From the NCBI GenBank assembly GCA_033064195.1, contig JARBJD010000033.1, forward strand, positions 1-64,000: 64,000 bases of DNA, read 5' to 3'. The stretch's first letter is position 1. Each line of letters starts with the position of its first letter. Below, piece after piece: positions 46,130 through 57,575 of the stretch. The DNA comes from Blattamonas nauphoetae. Its lineage: Eukaryota > Preaxostyla > Oxymonadida. The notes below the pieces were generated by a model. It saw nothing but the letters and a program-made list of their open reading frames with translations, was not told the DNA's origin and did not search any database. A program made the translations under genes and the position numbers.

Positions 46130-48600
46130 TGCTCTTCAATTCGCTCATCCACGCCTTCCAACTGCGATGACGTTGTTGATGTGGTTTAGTGCGAGTGAGA
46201 CGAGAGCCACTGGTTGATGTCCTTTCTTGTGTCGGGTTGAGGTGGCGGAGGTGAGCGTTTTTGTTGGAGAATGGGAGACGAAGGATGAAGGAGAGCGAAA
46301 GTTGCAGGAAAGTTGGAGCGGAGTGACGGAGAAAGAGAGATGCTGACGAGCTGGCCAGACGAGGCGGATAAAGCGGTGCAGCGGATAGCTGCTGTGGATG
46401 GTGAGGTACGTTGGAGATCAAACGAAGCTTGTGTTAGGAGATCCTCGACCACTACATCACTCCGCCCCTGCAGGAGAGAGAGAACGGGACTTTATGTCCC
46501 GCCCGAACGGGCGACATGTGAGAGCTGGTTTGTTTGGTGCATCTGCGGGACAGGGACAATCGAGAAGCGATGTTCGTCGGGCGATGGGGCTCGTCAGTCG
46601 TCGTTGTTGTTTTCGATCGGCAGAGACGATGAGGTGAGCATACTCGGCGTCGAGTTCGGCTCCAGACTTTGGATCCTGCCATGCCACCGAAGGAAGAAGA
46701 ACGGACCTGGGTAATTCACTGGGTGTCAGGTTCGATTTGGAAGTTGATGTCATGAGATTGGTCGAAATGAGAATGAATGGAGAGCCGTGTGCGCGAATTG
46801 ATAGTAATATCCTCGGGAAATGAAAGAGATATGAAAGATGATTGTGAGATTGCGCTGAAATGGGATGTCGAGTGAGAGATCGAGAACATGAACAGTACAT
46901 GAACATCCTCTGCATTGATCGAAAAACAATGATGAAGTGAATCTGTTGAGGGCGAGAAAGGCCGCAGAAATGGCAGATATGTGACAAAACTGGTACACTT
47001 CCGTTCTGAAGTTTCTGTTCTGGATTTGTGGCATCGGAAGATGTTGAAGAAGAGAAACGATGATGGCTGTCTGTTATGGAATGAGAGAATGATCGAGAAC
47101 GAAGAACAAACGTGTGAATATCACTTAGTGAAGTGGATCTGATACGTGACATTTGGGCGATTCTCTTTGAAAGGTCGCAAAACACTAATGTGCGTCCCAA
47201 AAATTCATTTTTTGCCCAATTACCGTTCTTTATTTCAGTAGACAAGAAATAGGGAAATTATTGAATTTTAAGTTCGATCGCGTTCGATATCGTCCTTTTT
47301 TGTTGAAGACAATAGTGCACACTTTTTGTCACAGAATCTGTTCGAAAACAGAGAAACGATGGAAAACTACATAAAACGCTCATTCTGTGTGAGAGAACCA
47401 ACACAAAGACATCTATTGTAGAAAAAGACACGAAAAGTTCTGAATGGCAAAATCAACAATCATGATGAATTTAGTCTTCAAGATTGGCGGAACATGTCTA
47501 ACAGAGGTGCTTTGAGGTATCTCTTGATTCAAAACGGTATTTGATGGGAATTAGAGGAAGAGTAGGGCGAACAAAGAGTCAGTGCCCGTTTGTGATCTAT
47601 AAGACGAGAAATTTGTGAAAAAAGTTCCGATCGCGAGTGAAAACTGGAGAAAATATCACACAGTGCAAGTGTACAGATTGTCTTCTGGCTGTGAGAAACA
47701 ATCTGTCTCGCCTCAAAAAAGTGCTGAGTGTCTGTCAGTGTGAACGAAATATATGACACAAACCAGGAGAATCACATGTAATGCACGGTATTAGGTCGGT
47801 TCAATCACGAATCTGACAAATGAATACCGTGTGATGAAGAAGGAGTCACCTGAACTTGGAATCTGGAAAAAAGTGAGTGAAAATGGGAAAATCTGGTAAT
47901 TCAAACCTTAAACGGGGAGAGAGAGGATGTTTATGTGAACTCTGCTGTTTTCTTTACGATATATAGAGTGGGGATGGAGATAAAACGGAGGCGACCTTTC
48001 ATTTAGAATCGCCCATTTGGGTTTCATTTTGAATATTAGGATGTTAAGAGGTTGGAGATAGGAGATGATAAGAAGACAATCAATCCGAACAGCAGGCTTT
48101 TTCGATGGAGTTGTTGTGTGAGCGACTTCGTAGCACATCCTCATGACCTCCATTTCTGACTTGAGCGTGATCAAGATATCTACTCCGAACCAAGTGAGAG
48201 AAATAGAAAAATACGAGTGTTAAAACAATGGAGAAGTATACTGATATGATGAATGTTCAATATCTCATTTCTTTCGGTCTAGATCATTTCTGGATTTGAA
48301 CCAGACGCCAATTCCAGACTAATGAAGAGAAAAACACGAATCAAATGGAAAAAAACGACGGAAGGGCAAACTAATATTGTGAGATTGGCATTTATCAAAG
48401 GAGGTTGTAGTCATGGACAGAGAATAGGAGAGTGTACAAATAGTCGAGCAGATCTCCACAAATTTGGTTACGATGGAGACAAAAATGAATCAAAACCGGA
48501 CAAAAGAAGTGTTGAATGGAGTATTGACATCAATTCGCGAGATGAGAGGATCTGAAAGAAGCGAGAAGACAAGAACAACTTGACATGGGTGAGAGGATCA
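46130..48600. other. Gene-poor region
   Basis: Up to about 46.7 kb GC-balanced, with overlapping uninformative frames on both strands; from 46.8 kb AT-rich with short frames. No gene, RNA or transposon ends recognised. Confidence 0.4.
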
Positions 48601-48606
48601 GATCAT

Positions 48607-48641
48607 AGGACAGGACAGGACAGGACAGGACAGGACAGGAC
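48607..48641. repeat. AGGAC pentanucleotide microsatellite, 7 copies
   Basis: Seven perfect AGGAC units. Related GTCCT/GTCCGATT words recur on both strands until 49115, suggesting an old GTCCGATTTTGTCCT-rich element. Confidence 0.9.
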
Positions 48642-48773
48642 ATGTCCGATTTGTCCTGTTTTGAGATAACTACAGAAGTTGGATGAACTAATTGAGAGAA
48701 AGTTCCAGTATGAATATAAGGTGCTTGTCCGATTTTGTCCTACTCTGTCCTCTCTTGGGCCGATCGTCCTCTG

Positions 48774-48791
48774 AACTCCTAATTAGGAGTT
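48774..48791. other. 18-bp perfect palindrome
   Basis: AACTCCTAATTAGGAGTT is its own reverse complement. It lies within the GTCCT-rich tract and could be a hairpin or a dimeric protein site. Confidence 0.7.
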
Positions 48792-49193
48792 TGTAGGACA
48801 GTACCCCTCCAGCTCGTGATTAGCCACCAAATCGGTTTTCACGCACTTTAACGCCATTTTCAACAATTTTAGATGGGGATGAACAAATCTTGAATGATAA
48901 AGTTCACTATAGTGTCAGAAAAAGGCAATGCAAAATTATTGTTTTGGAATCGTCTTTTCGAGACATTCTCAGGCATAATACCGAGCAAAATGAAGACAAA
49001 GCGTGTTTTACGAGCAGGAAGAAGGTGAATTTAGACGAAACAAATGCATATCAAGCTGGATTTCCGAATCGGACAAGACCTCTGTCCTCTGTCCTCAAGA
49101 TCGGGTGCTCTGTCCGTCCGCTTAACATCATAATTGTACATGAAAGGAAGGAGAGCAAAAAATGAATTCAACTTAATTTTTTGAAGAAATCTT

Positions 49194-50069
49194 GGCATGG
49201 GTTCGGAATGTATGCCGGAGTTCGGAATGTATGTCTTTTCGATTTTCCTCACTATGTTTCAGAGTCCAAAATGCTGAAATATCATGAAAGGGTCAATAGA
49301 GCAAATATACATCATACCACGAAATTTCAGTGATCCTTGATCAGAACTCAGGGACAAAAGGATAAACCAGATTAATCCATGTTTGCACATTTTTTTTGAT
49401 CTATGATTCGAATTTGACTTCCAACTTCTTGTGATCACATATATTAGATCCATAGACGAAGCATCTCGAAACGATGAAAGAATATTGTGATGAAAAAGAA
49501 TGAAATGTGACAGATTTGTGAAAAGAGTCGATCTGAGTTTTTTCTCTCATTTCCGCTTCTTTTCATCAATGATTTCTGAAACACCATTAAAATTGTTTAT
49601 TAAGGATGATACAATATGTTAAAACAGTGACGTGCAGCATACTCGAGAAAGAATCCCATTCCTTTTTTCTTTTATGAATTTGGCACCGTCACTGAATGAA
49701 TCTGGACTTTATGCTAATTATGCCACTCATTGATTGTATTTTAATCAGATTTTTATATTTCGAGAAAGATTGAAGACCACAAACAAAAAGATTGGGATCT
49801 ATCAAAGTTGACGTGACGAACCAGAGCAGAGACGGTTTGAACAGAGAACACTTTGACTCCAACCATTATATCTCGATGTGTCCTTTTTGTCCACTTTCAC
49901 TTCATGTTCATTCATTTCTCTCTCATTTAATGTGAAAAGAGTGTTGAAACTGACGGATCAAAGTGAAAAAGTGAAAAAAGTCGACTTTCCGCACTTTCCA
50001 AGACTTGACCAGTCATTCCAAACTCGAGGCATACATTCCGAACTTCGGCATACAAACCGAACCCATGCC
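49194..50069. mobile_element. 876-bp MITE with 8-bp target duplication
   Basis: TIRs of about 45 bp start GGCATGGGTTCGG on both sides and contain the internally repeated word GTTCGGAATGTATG. Exact 8-bp duplication GAAATCTT at 49186-49193 and 50070-50077. AT-rich interior, no transposase. The TIRs differ at a few positions, so it is older than the 521-bp MITEs. Confidence 0.85.
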
Positions 50070-50159
50070 GAAATCTTGACCATCACTCATTGGTTCCCTA
50101 CCATTTCATCTAGTGAAAGTGAAGATGAGTTAGAGAGGGAGAAATGAACATGAAAGTGT

Positions 50160-52407
50160 TTGTCTAACATCGATTTCTTTGATGGAATCAAGTGTTGATT
50201 CCTTTCGAGGAAACTGAGATGATACGCATCAGCAGGCTTCTGATTTGATCCCAGTGATCCCAGTCGGATCTGATCCCACTAAATACCTACAATACCATTT
50301 CGTTTCTTTCATTTCAAAAAAGTCTTCTTATATATGATATTTGAATGGAAAAAAAAGTAAAAAGGAAAATGGTCACTTCATAGATCATGAAAATGCAAAC
50401 TTTGGGTGCTGCTGTTTCAGTTTGTTCTACAACAATAATTATAAAAACAAGTCGATAATGCGTTATTATGTCTTCTTTGATGGTTTTTTCTCACTGACTA
50501 AAGTCAATGAAGGGAATACATCGAAAAAAGAAGTGTTGGTGATTGTGATCGTGCGTGTTTTTGGGAAATAAGAGCTGTCTGAAATATTGAAGAGCATTAT
50601 GTGAAAACAAGAAGTGAATTGAACATGATTAATGAAGTGATAATGAGAAAATCTCAAAGGAAAAGAGTTGAAATTTGATCTCAGTCCAAATTTAGGCACT
50701 GACATCAATTGATCCCAGTTTTACCTATTTTGATGGGACTACTCAGATGCCTGCGCATCAGCCATTCGCATGTAGTTCGGGAATCTCCATCCGAACAGAA
50801 AGTGGGCTGCCAGACGCTCCTGCCACATCAATCTTCCATCCACAACCTCCTTCTTCTTGATGAACGACTTCAACACGACTTCCCTTCCAACTTTGAATTC
50901 CGCCATGCCCTCTTTCCGAAACGGGAACTGAATCGACTGTTTTGCTTTCTCGGGATACTCAGAAAGCATCTCGACTCGAACATCGAATGTGTATGGTTTC
51001 CGAAGACTGTAAATTGTTGTGTCATCTTTCGGGCTTTCTCGGAGACGAAGTGTTTTCTCAAACTCTTCCACAATTTTTGAGTATCCTCTCTCCAACACGA
51101 TGGCAACACGAATGTCTTCTGGACTGTCTTCCCGAGCAGATCCTCTCGGCCACACTCGCAGTCTGAACTTGAATGGGAAGGGAGGCGTCATGAACGAGGG
51201 CGATTCGACGAATTCGTCATATTCGGCGGAATGCGTGAAGTTTGGGATTGTGAAGGCGTACACGTTGAAAGGGGGGACGATGAGAGAGAGGGGCATGGTG
51301 GAGGGGATGGAGTGCGGAGGGAGATCGAATCTGAGCGGGCAAGGATCTTGAGCTCCAACGTTCCGAAGTGTGAGAGATTGGGAAACGGTTTGTTCGAGAG
51401 TCTCTTGAGCCACTGCAGATGGAATCGTTGAGATGGGATCAGCTAGCGAGTTAGTGAACGAATCATCGACGAATCAGTCGTTGAGCAAGCTGTCAGTTTC
51501 CGAGATCATTTCACTCAAGAAGAATTGGACCTTGGTGATCAGGTCTTGTGCATCTTCCACATCTTGTGACGATGGCTGAGTTGTGGACCCTGGCGAGCCG
51601 AGTGCGATGAATTTGAGGAGTTGTTCTCGATATGCTCTGATCCTGGCCATCGCTTGACTAATCCGTTCTTCTTCCAGTCGATATTGGATTCGGGTTGCTT
51701 CTTGTGAAGCCGTTGCAGTCTGTTTGTCCAGACCCTGAAGAGTCTCTATGTAGTTTAGAGTTCCCTCCATTCTTGCATCCTGAAGCAGAGTCAATTCGTC
51801 AAGTTGTTTGATTTGAAGGATGAGACGATCCTTCGCCTTCAGGATTTCTTCCACTGAATAGTTCTTAAGACGATGAACATCGAAGAATCAAACCACAGGA
51901 AGATTCACTAAAATGGTTCTGGGTTGATCTGTTCTGAGAATAATACCACGTTTTGAACCTTTCAGTTTCCCATTTCGCAGTAGCGTGCTCAATGAAGGGT
52001 GTGGTATCTTTTTGAGAATACGGGCGACTTTTCGGTTTCGTGGTGAAGCCCTCTTCTTCATTTTTCACCCAAACTCTGTTTTCTTCTTCAGCGAGGATCA
52101 CTCTCGCACTGAATTGTCACTTTTCTGTCCCAGTGCACACCTCGATTCGTGTGAGTGACTTTGTAAGGTGTGGTTGGCAAGACAAGCCTGTGCTCTCGAT
52201 TTCGTCATCATCGCGGGAAAAGTGCTGATCCAAATGATGGATTGGAATCCACGAGACAGAGAATGTGTGGATTACATATCGACACTCACTTTTTCTAAAT
52301 GATGGAATAGTCTGATGCTTGAATGACGCCAGACAAGAATTGTTGTCATTTTGTGTGAAACGATGTGAAAGATGATGAGCGCATCTTTTTTGGTTCAATC
52401 GAAACAA
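50160..52407 (-). pseudogene. Coiled-coil plus MATH-like gene, broken, with MITE insertion
   Basis: Pieces in order on the minus strand: 52407-52117 (ending LTKSLTRIEVCTGTEK), 52101-51865 (VILAEEENRVWVKNEEEGFT) in another frame, then a coiled coil (51860-51474: EEILKAKDRLILQIKQLDEL). An in-frame TGA (51474-51476) follows, and the same frame continues with a beta-rich domain (51473-50754: VYAFTIPNFTHSAEYDEF, FKFRLRVWPRG) resembling a MATH/TRAF fold. MITE copy 3 interrupts codons for RMADA; without it the frame runs about 25 codons further. With a frame change, a nonsense codon and an insertion it is most likely dead. The domain call is tentative. Confidence 0.5.
50233..50753 (+). mobile_element. 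521-bp MITE, copy 3
   Basis: Same ends and length as copies 1 and 2; exact duplication CGCATCAG (50225-50232 and 50754-50761). Inserted in the 3-prime coding part of the MATH-like gene. Confidence 0.93.
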
Positions 52408-52627
52408 TGTCTTGTCTCTTCACTTTTTACTGACATTTAGTTTCTCAGATTCAAGTGATCATACGCATTTGGTCAACGAACTTCGTCAGGTCATTATTCG
52501 GTCTCGGAGTGGAATGACGGTTGTATGCGGGATCGATGTGTTTCTAGTCTTTTTATTTACTTCATTATTTAAATATTGAATCGATTTTCATCTTTTGATT
52601 CTGATTAGACTATCCATTTCAGAAAAG

Positions 52628-52637
52628 AAAGGGTCAG
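52628..52637 (+). promoter_or_regulatory. Candidate promoter motif AAAGGGTCAG
   Basis: Identical core to the motif upstream of gene Y, 27 nt before the ATG at 52665. Confidence 0.35.
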
Positions 52638-52664
52638 CTTTTCTCCATACTTTTTGCAATCAAC

Positions 52665-53691
52665 ATGGGAAATCAAACAGTTTACCCGACCTTTGACTAC
52701 CCGCTTCCACAGCCTTCAGACGACACCTGGTCCTCTTACCTCCGTCACTGCTCTCTTCGCCAACTCGAAAACCTGATGTACTCGTTCGAGACAAAATACA
52801 AAGGGAAAGTTGTTGAATGGGAAGGCACCGTGGCTACCGTGTCGGATAGATCGGTACAGTTCATCATGAACCCTTCAGAATCGTCGAGAACACGATACGA
52901 CGTCACTTTGTATCTGAACACCGAAACTCGACAGACCTACCCAGCCTTTGTGGTTGGTGAAACGAGCACATTCAAAGGGAGACTCACCTCGCTTGGTATG
53001 CATCTCTCTAAATCCTCCTCTGCCCCTCCTCGTCTGATCAGGAACCTACGGATCCCACAAGCTGACTGCCGTCCCACTAGCCAGCTCCGAGCCGGTCGTT
53101 CCCTTCACGTGGCTGGACTTCTGCCGCTTCTTCGGTGTCAGTGCCCAAAAGTCAGCGGATCTGTTCTTCGAACGGTTTTACGAGAACAGCGCCATGTTCC
53201 TCACCGGCGTCCTCACCGCTCGCTCGCTGCTGGCCCATGAAGAGCTGGAGGGGGGCGCGTACCATCTGGCGGATTTCACGTGCACGGACCTCGATCCCTC
53301 GGCCCATCCCGAACCCGTCAAACTGCGGGTCTACCGCTTCAACCAAGCCGTGTTTAAGAAATTGGACGCTGCTGTTGCGTCGAAGGAGACAGTCACAGTG
53401 TGCGTGTCCGTTTTGAAGCGGAAGTCAGACTGTCACGAACTTCGATTGCACTGCTTCATTCCGAAGAGCTTCAAAAGCACAGCCGCTCTCGGAAAGGAAC
53501 CAGAAGAGCAGAAGCCACAATATGCCACTTGGGACTACGCTCCGGACGACTTCCACGTGTCTGCCGTGGCGGATCGGAACAGCAAGGACGACGAGCCGCA
53601 GCCAGCCCAGAATCCGGAATTCAAGGCAAGGATGGACCTTGGTGCTCTTCCATCTGCTCCGCCTGGCGGCAAAATGGAGATTATTTCCTAA
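52665..53691 (+). CDS. Intact two-exon host gene, unknown function (OB-fold-like)
   Basis: Exon 1 is 52665-52995, the intron 52996-53041 (46 nt, GTATGC..TCAG), exon 2 53042-53691. The join keeps frame and gives 326 residues. The first half has KGKVVEWEGTVATVSDRSVQ and YDVTLYLNTETR, a small beta-barrel pattern like OB or tRNA_anti-like domains. The middle is helical (FTWLDFCRFFGVSAQKSADL). The second half has LADFTCTDLD and VTVCVSVLKRKSDCHELRLH, a second beta-barrel-like stretch. The C-terminal 60 residues are acidic and disordered. ATG 52665 is the first in frame and follows the AAAGGGTCAG motif. It is the only clearly intact intron-containing host gene here. Function unknown. Confidence 0.75.
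52996..53041 (+). other. 46-nt spliceosomal intron
   Basis: Starts GTATGC, pyrimidine-rich, ends CAG; needed to join two long frames (phase 1). Confidence 0.8.
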
Positions 53692-54709
53692 CACCCCAAC
53701 ATACAATTCCACATTCAGTTGAGATGAGTTCTCACTGTAATATGTTTTGTTACGAGATGCAATCATTGTTTCATTGATTGGCTATTATCTGTCTTTGTGG
53801 AATTGTGGAAATATCTCTTGCAGGCGAATAGCTCTCCGAGAACAATAGACGAATTATGGTTTGCTGTTTAATCGATTGTTTTGATGGGCAAAACTGTCTT
53901 GAAGCAATATCCCTCTCTCATTGCAAGTTTGGTTGTGACATTCATGACGCCGATGTTGTTTCACCACAGACACAATCGCACAGACAGATGAAAATGGATT
54001 CGGACTGTGCTTCATGCTATTTGAAGACCAATCCGAGTACTTAGCACGCAATTTTGGACATACATAGCGAGTAATCGACATTATCTCATCGAATTGTGAG
54101 ATTCCGTCATCCTTGGAAGAAGCATCGCATCATTCGTTGGATGGCTGGAGATCGATCGAAGGACGATGACATATTCGCTGCTTTCCCGCTCAATCCACTC
54201 AACTCCATCTTTTTGTGTGAGTCAGCGTCATTCTTCACCTTTTCGCCATCCACGTCAGCCTTCAACACCAATTCCCCAATCGTCGTCTGCTTCTCCGCGT
54301 GTTGAGAATCATCCACTCCTTCAACACAGCGAGGAATGCTGATCCATCTCATTCCAAGACACTGGTTCTCACCCTTTCGCAGATTCGTGAATGACTCCTA
54401 CTTTTAATGATGCGAACTTACAAAGTTATTTTCTCAGCAAATTGGAACCTATTCGATCCATGCCTCTTCGTGATGGATTTCATCGTTCAATATCGTCGTC
54501 GTTTTGAAGTTCGAGCGCGATGAAGCGTGAATGTGGAAGAAAAACAGAATAAAGTGACTTCGAAGAGATCCAGACTGACCAAATGGACCAAAACACAACA
54601 CATGACCATTCTTGCACTTGTGAACATGCTGCATTCTCAACACGGTTTTCATGAATACACATCAAATCGGTTCAAAAGAGGATGAAGTGTGATAACGTTG
54701 AATTCGTCC
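53692..54709. other. Intergenic, no gene seen
   Basis: AT-rich; short frames only. No transposon ends recognised before the left end of the DIRS-like element. Confidence 0.5.
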
Positions 54710-54777
54710 AAGACAAACGAGTGCTCCTCAACACATCGAGATAGTACACTGACGTGTAATGGGTGCCAGATCGAAAC
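54710..54777 (+). repeat. Left inverted terminal repeat of DIRS-like element
   Basis: Inverted match to 60762-60835 with few differences; contains ACTGACGTGTAATGGGTGCC. Confidence 0.85.
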
Positions 54778-55050
54778 TGACACAAAGAAACCAAATAAGA
54801 AGTTTTATCTGTTTCTTTAAACCCAACGGGGAACATAAAGTTCACAGGTTGGTTTGCCCCTATAAGGACCGTTGAGGAAACAAAAAAGTGTGGGCAAGAA
54901 ATCCCTAACAGGGAACAAAAACTTGCCAAATGGTCCAAGTGGACGAGGTGAAGTGAAACAAAACCAACACTAGTGGTACAACAGAGTGTGCAGCCCAATT
55001 ACCAGCTGTGGGGTCCAGAACGTGCTGGCTTGTGTGGCAGAGTTGTAATG

Positions 55051-55130
55051 TTTGAGGAGCACTCGTTTGTCTTGGAGGAGTTCCCCCTGGTCACTCCAAG
55101 CCCAAACGAGGGCTCCTCAACACATCGAGT
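55051..55130. repeat. Internal complementary region of DIRS-like element
   Basis: Combines the outer part of the left end (GAGCACTCGTTTGTCTTGGA) and of the right end (CCCTGGTCACTCCAAGCCC), as expected for a template that restores circular-junction ends. Confidence 0.8.
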
Positions 55131-56221
55131 GTTGAAAGGAGAAACTAAATGTATAAACTGAATGAAAAGAGAGAGAAAGAAATCAATGAGAAGTGAAAGG
55201 AAGATAGTCCAAATGTGTTCTTCGATTCTCCTTACTACTTGTCGTGGCCGAATCCCCTCAGGGGCTGCCACCATTCGCGTGCCAGTTCTGGAGCCGAGGT
55301 CCCAATCAAGATCGGCGCCGAATAGTAGTCGTCGGCCGCCGTTGATCGCTGCGACCACCCAACATGCCCGTTCAGGACGTCAAGTGGTACCTTGGCCACT
55401 CTGCGTAGGTAGCTTACGGAGGAATGCTTGATGGTATAGGGTCCGAAAGGTTCAGGGACTCCAATCTCTGTCAGAATGTCTTTTAACATAGCGGCAACCT
55501 GCGGCATCTTTGCAGCCGAACCATCATTCATGTTGATCCAGACTTTTGACTCTTTGAATTGATCTGGATCGGATAGCTCAGGGAAGGCGGAGATGACATT
55601 TGATCTGTGTTGTGACAGGGCAATGAATGGAGAGTAACTTGGTTCACCCTCATCGCGGACACAGCGGATTTCTTTTTCAGTTTGGTTCTTTTTCGCAATG
55701 ATCGAGATAGTCGCGAAGGACTCAGGGTTGTGATCAGACTTCTTGATGAACTCAATATCCTTCCAACGGAGATTCACAATCTCCGTTCTGCGACAGCAGG
55801 TTGAGGCGAGGAGAAGTGCACAGGTTCGACGCTGATGTAGAGTGTGATCTGAGTGGGCTCGCTCCCAAGTTGATCGTACCCAATCCAAAAGGAGGTTAAT
55901 GTGCCACATCACATGGTATTTCTTCTGGTATCTCGATGACGGGCTCTCCTTCGCTAGTAGTTTCCGGTACGAAGAGATGTGGGAGTGTGGAGAGTGGAGC
56001 GTTGGGTGAAAGAGGCCGAGGGACTTGACCACTTTGACAAGGACTGTGTGTGGTAGTTGACTGGGAGGAGGGAACTGTTGTGCGAGTTCCTCCATGAACG
56101 TGCACAGAATCGGTTCGATCTTGTTCGAAGGCTGGATGATGGTGTCGGACCAGAAGTTGTTGTTCTGGCAGAACAGTCGAAACAACTTCCACGCTCGCAT
56201 CCACGGTCCTTTCTGTTTATA

Positions 56222-57575
56222 TAGTGCCTCAAAAACCCGGATCCCTGTCAAAAACCCGGACTTTTTTTCCAAGATCGATCCCACAGACAACATTTCTCCG
56301 AACCCAAAATTTTTTGAGTCCCACTTTTTTTTTCGAAATGTTTGTCTCGACTCCAACTATCCATCGAGGTAGAAATCGAACCTCCTATTTAGGATCCCAG
56401 GACGGAGGTGCCTATGTAGGCACTTTTTTTGGCCCATTTTTTTGGCTCCAAAATAGGAGGTCCTTAACATTTAAGCTTGGAGGAGAAAAAATTGATGATC
56501 ACATTTCTCCACGCCCGTTCAAAATTTTTCTTTCTCGTTTCATTTCTGGTGGTTTGGGATGGTTTTCTCTCGAAATGACAATTTTTTGAAAAATGAAATA
56601 TCCTGGGGGGACCTGGGTGAAAATTTAGGGTCAAAAACTGAGTTCCCTGTATTATAAGCTTAGGATCATGAAAACTTGTTTTGATCATATCTCCACAACC
56701 AGACATAGTTTCGACATGAGGTTTTCACCAATATGGATGTTTTGGTGGATAGTGTATTTTATGATTTTTTGAGACTTTTCGATGACCTCCTATTTTGGCG
56801 TTTTTGACATTTTTCGAGCTTTTCTCAGAATCCCCCCCAACTCATCTCCCTCCAAGCACGATTCTATCAAATTTGATCATTTGGATTCGATTCTGATTGT
56901 GTCTGCACCAATATAACGCAATTTGGAGACGGGTACATCATCCCAAGTCAAGTGACAGCTATGCTTGCGCCCCCAGGTCAAAAACCCACAAAATTATCTC
57001 AACTGCCGCAGGGGGAGTTTTTTCAAAAATTTCAGAAAAAAATATAATCCACCAAAACATCCATATTGGTGAAAACCTCATGTCGAAACTATGTCTGGTT
57101 GTGGAGATATGATCAAAACAAGTTTTCATGATCCTAAGCTTATAATACAGGGAACTCAGTTTTTGACCCTAAATTTTCACCCAGGTCCCCCCAGGATATT
57201 TCATTTTTCAAAAAATTGTCATTTCGAGAGAAAACCATCCCAAACCACCAGAAATGAAACGAGAAAGAAAAATTTTGAACGGGCGTGGAGAAATGTGATC
57301 ATCAATTTTTTCTCCTCCAAGCTTAAATGTTAAGGACCTCCTATTTTGGAGCCAAAAAAATGGGCCAAAAAAAGTGCCTAAATAGGCACCTCCGTCCTGG
57401 GATCCTAAATAGGAGGTTCGATTTCTACCTCGATGGATAGTTGGAGTCGAGACAAACATTTCGAAAAAAAAAGTGGGACTCAAAAAATTTTGGGTTCGGA
57501 GAAATGTTGTCTGTGGGATCGATCTTGGAGAAAAAAGTCCGGGTTTCTGACAAAGACCGGGTTTTTGACGCACTA
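56222..57575. mobile_element. 1354-bp foldback element inserted in the DIRS-like element, TA target
   Basis: Starts TAGTGCCTCAAAAACCCGG and is flanked by TA (56220-56221 and 57576-57577). The arms (56222-about 56748 and about 57048-57575) are inverted and near-identical for roughly 528 bp, around a loop of about 300 bp. No protein coded. It belongs to TA-targeting (Tc1/mariner-type) non-autonomous elements by its duplication. Folded RNA from it would be a long hairpin. Confidence 0.9.

Noticed and set aside
46457-47245. 262-residue minus-strand frame
   Set aside because: Begins at a non-ATG codon region with low-complexity composition, no domain, and competing frames on the other strand.
56464-57333. 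Identical 80-residue frames in both arms of the foldback element
   Set aside because: A consequence of the inverted arms; no domain and no start context.
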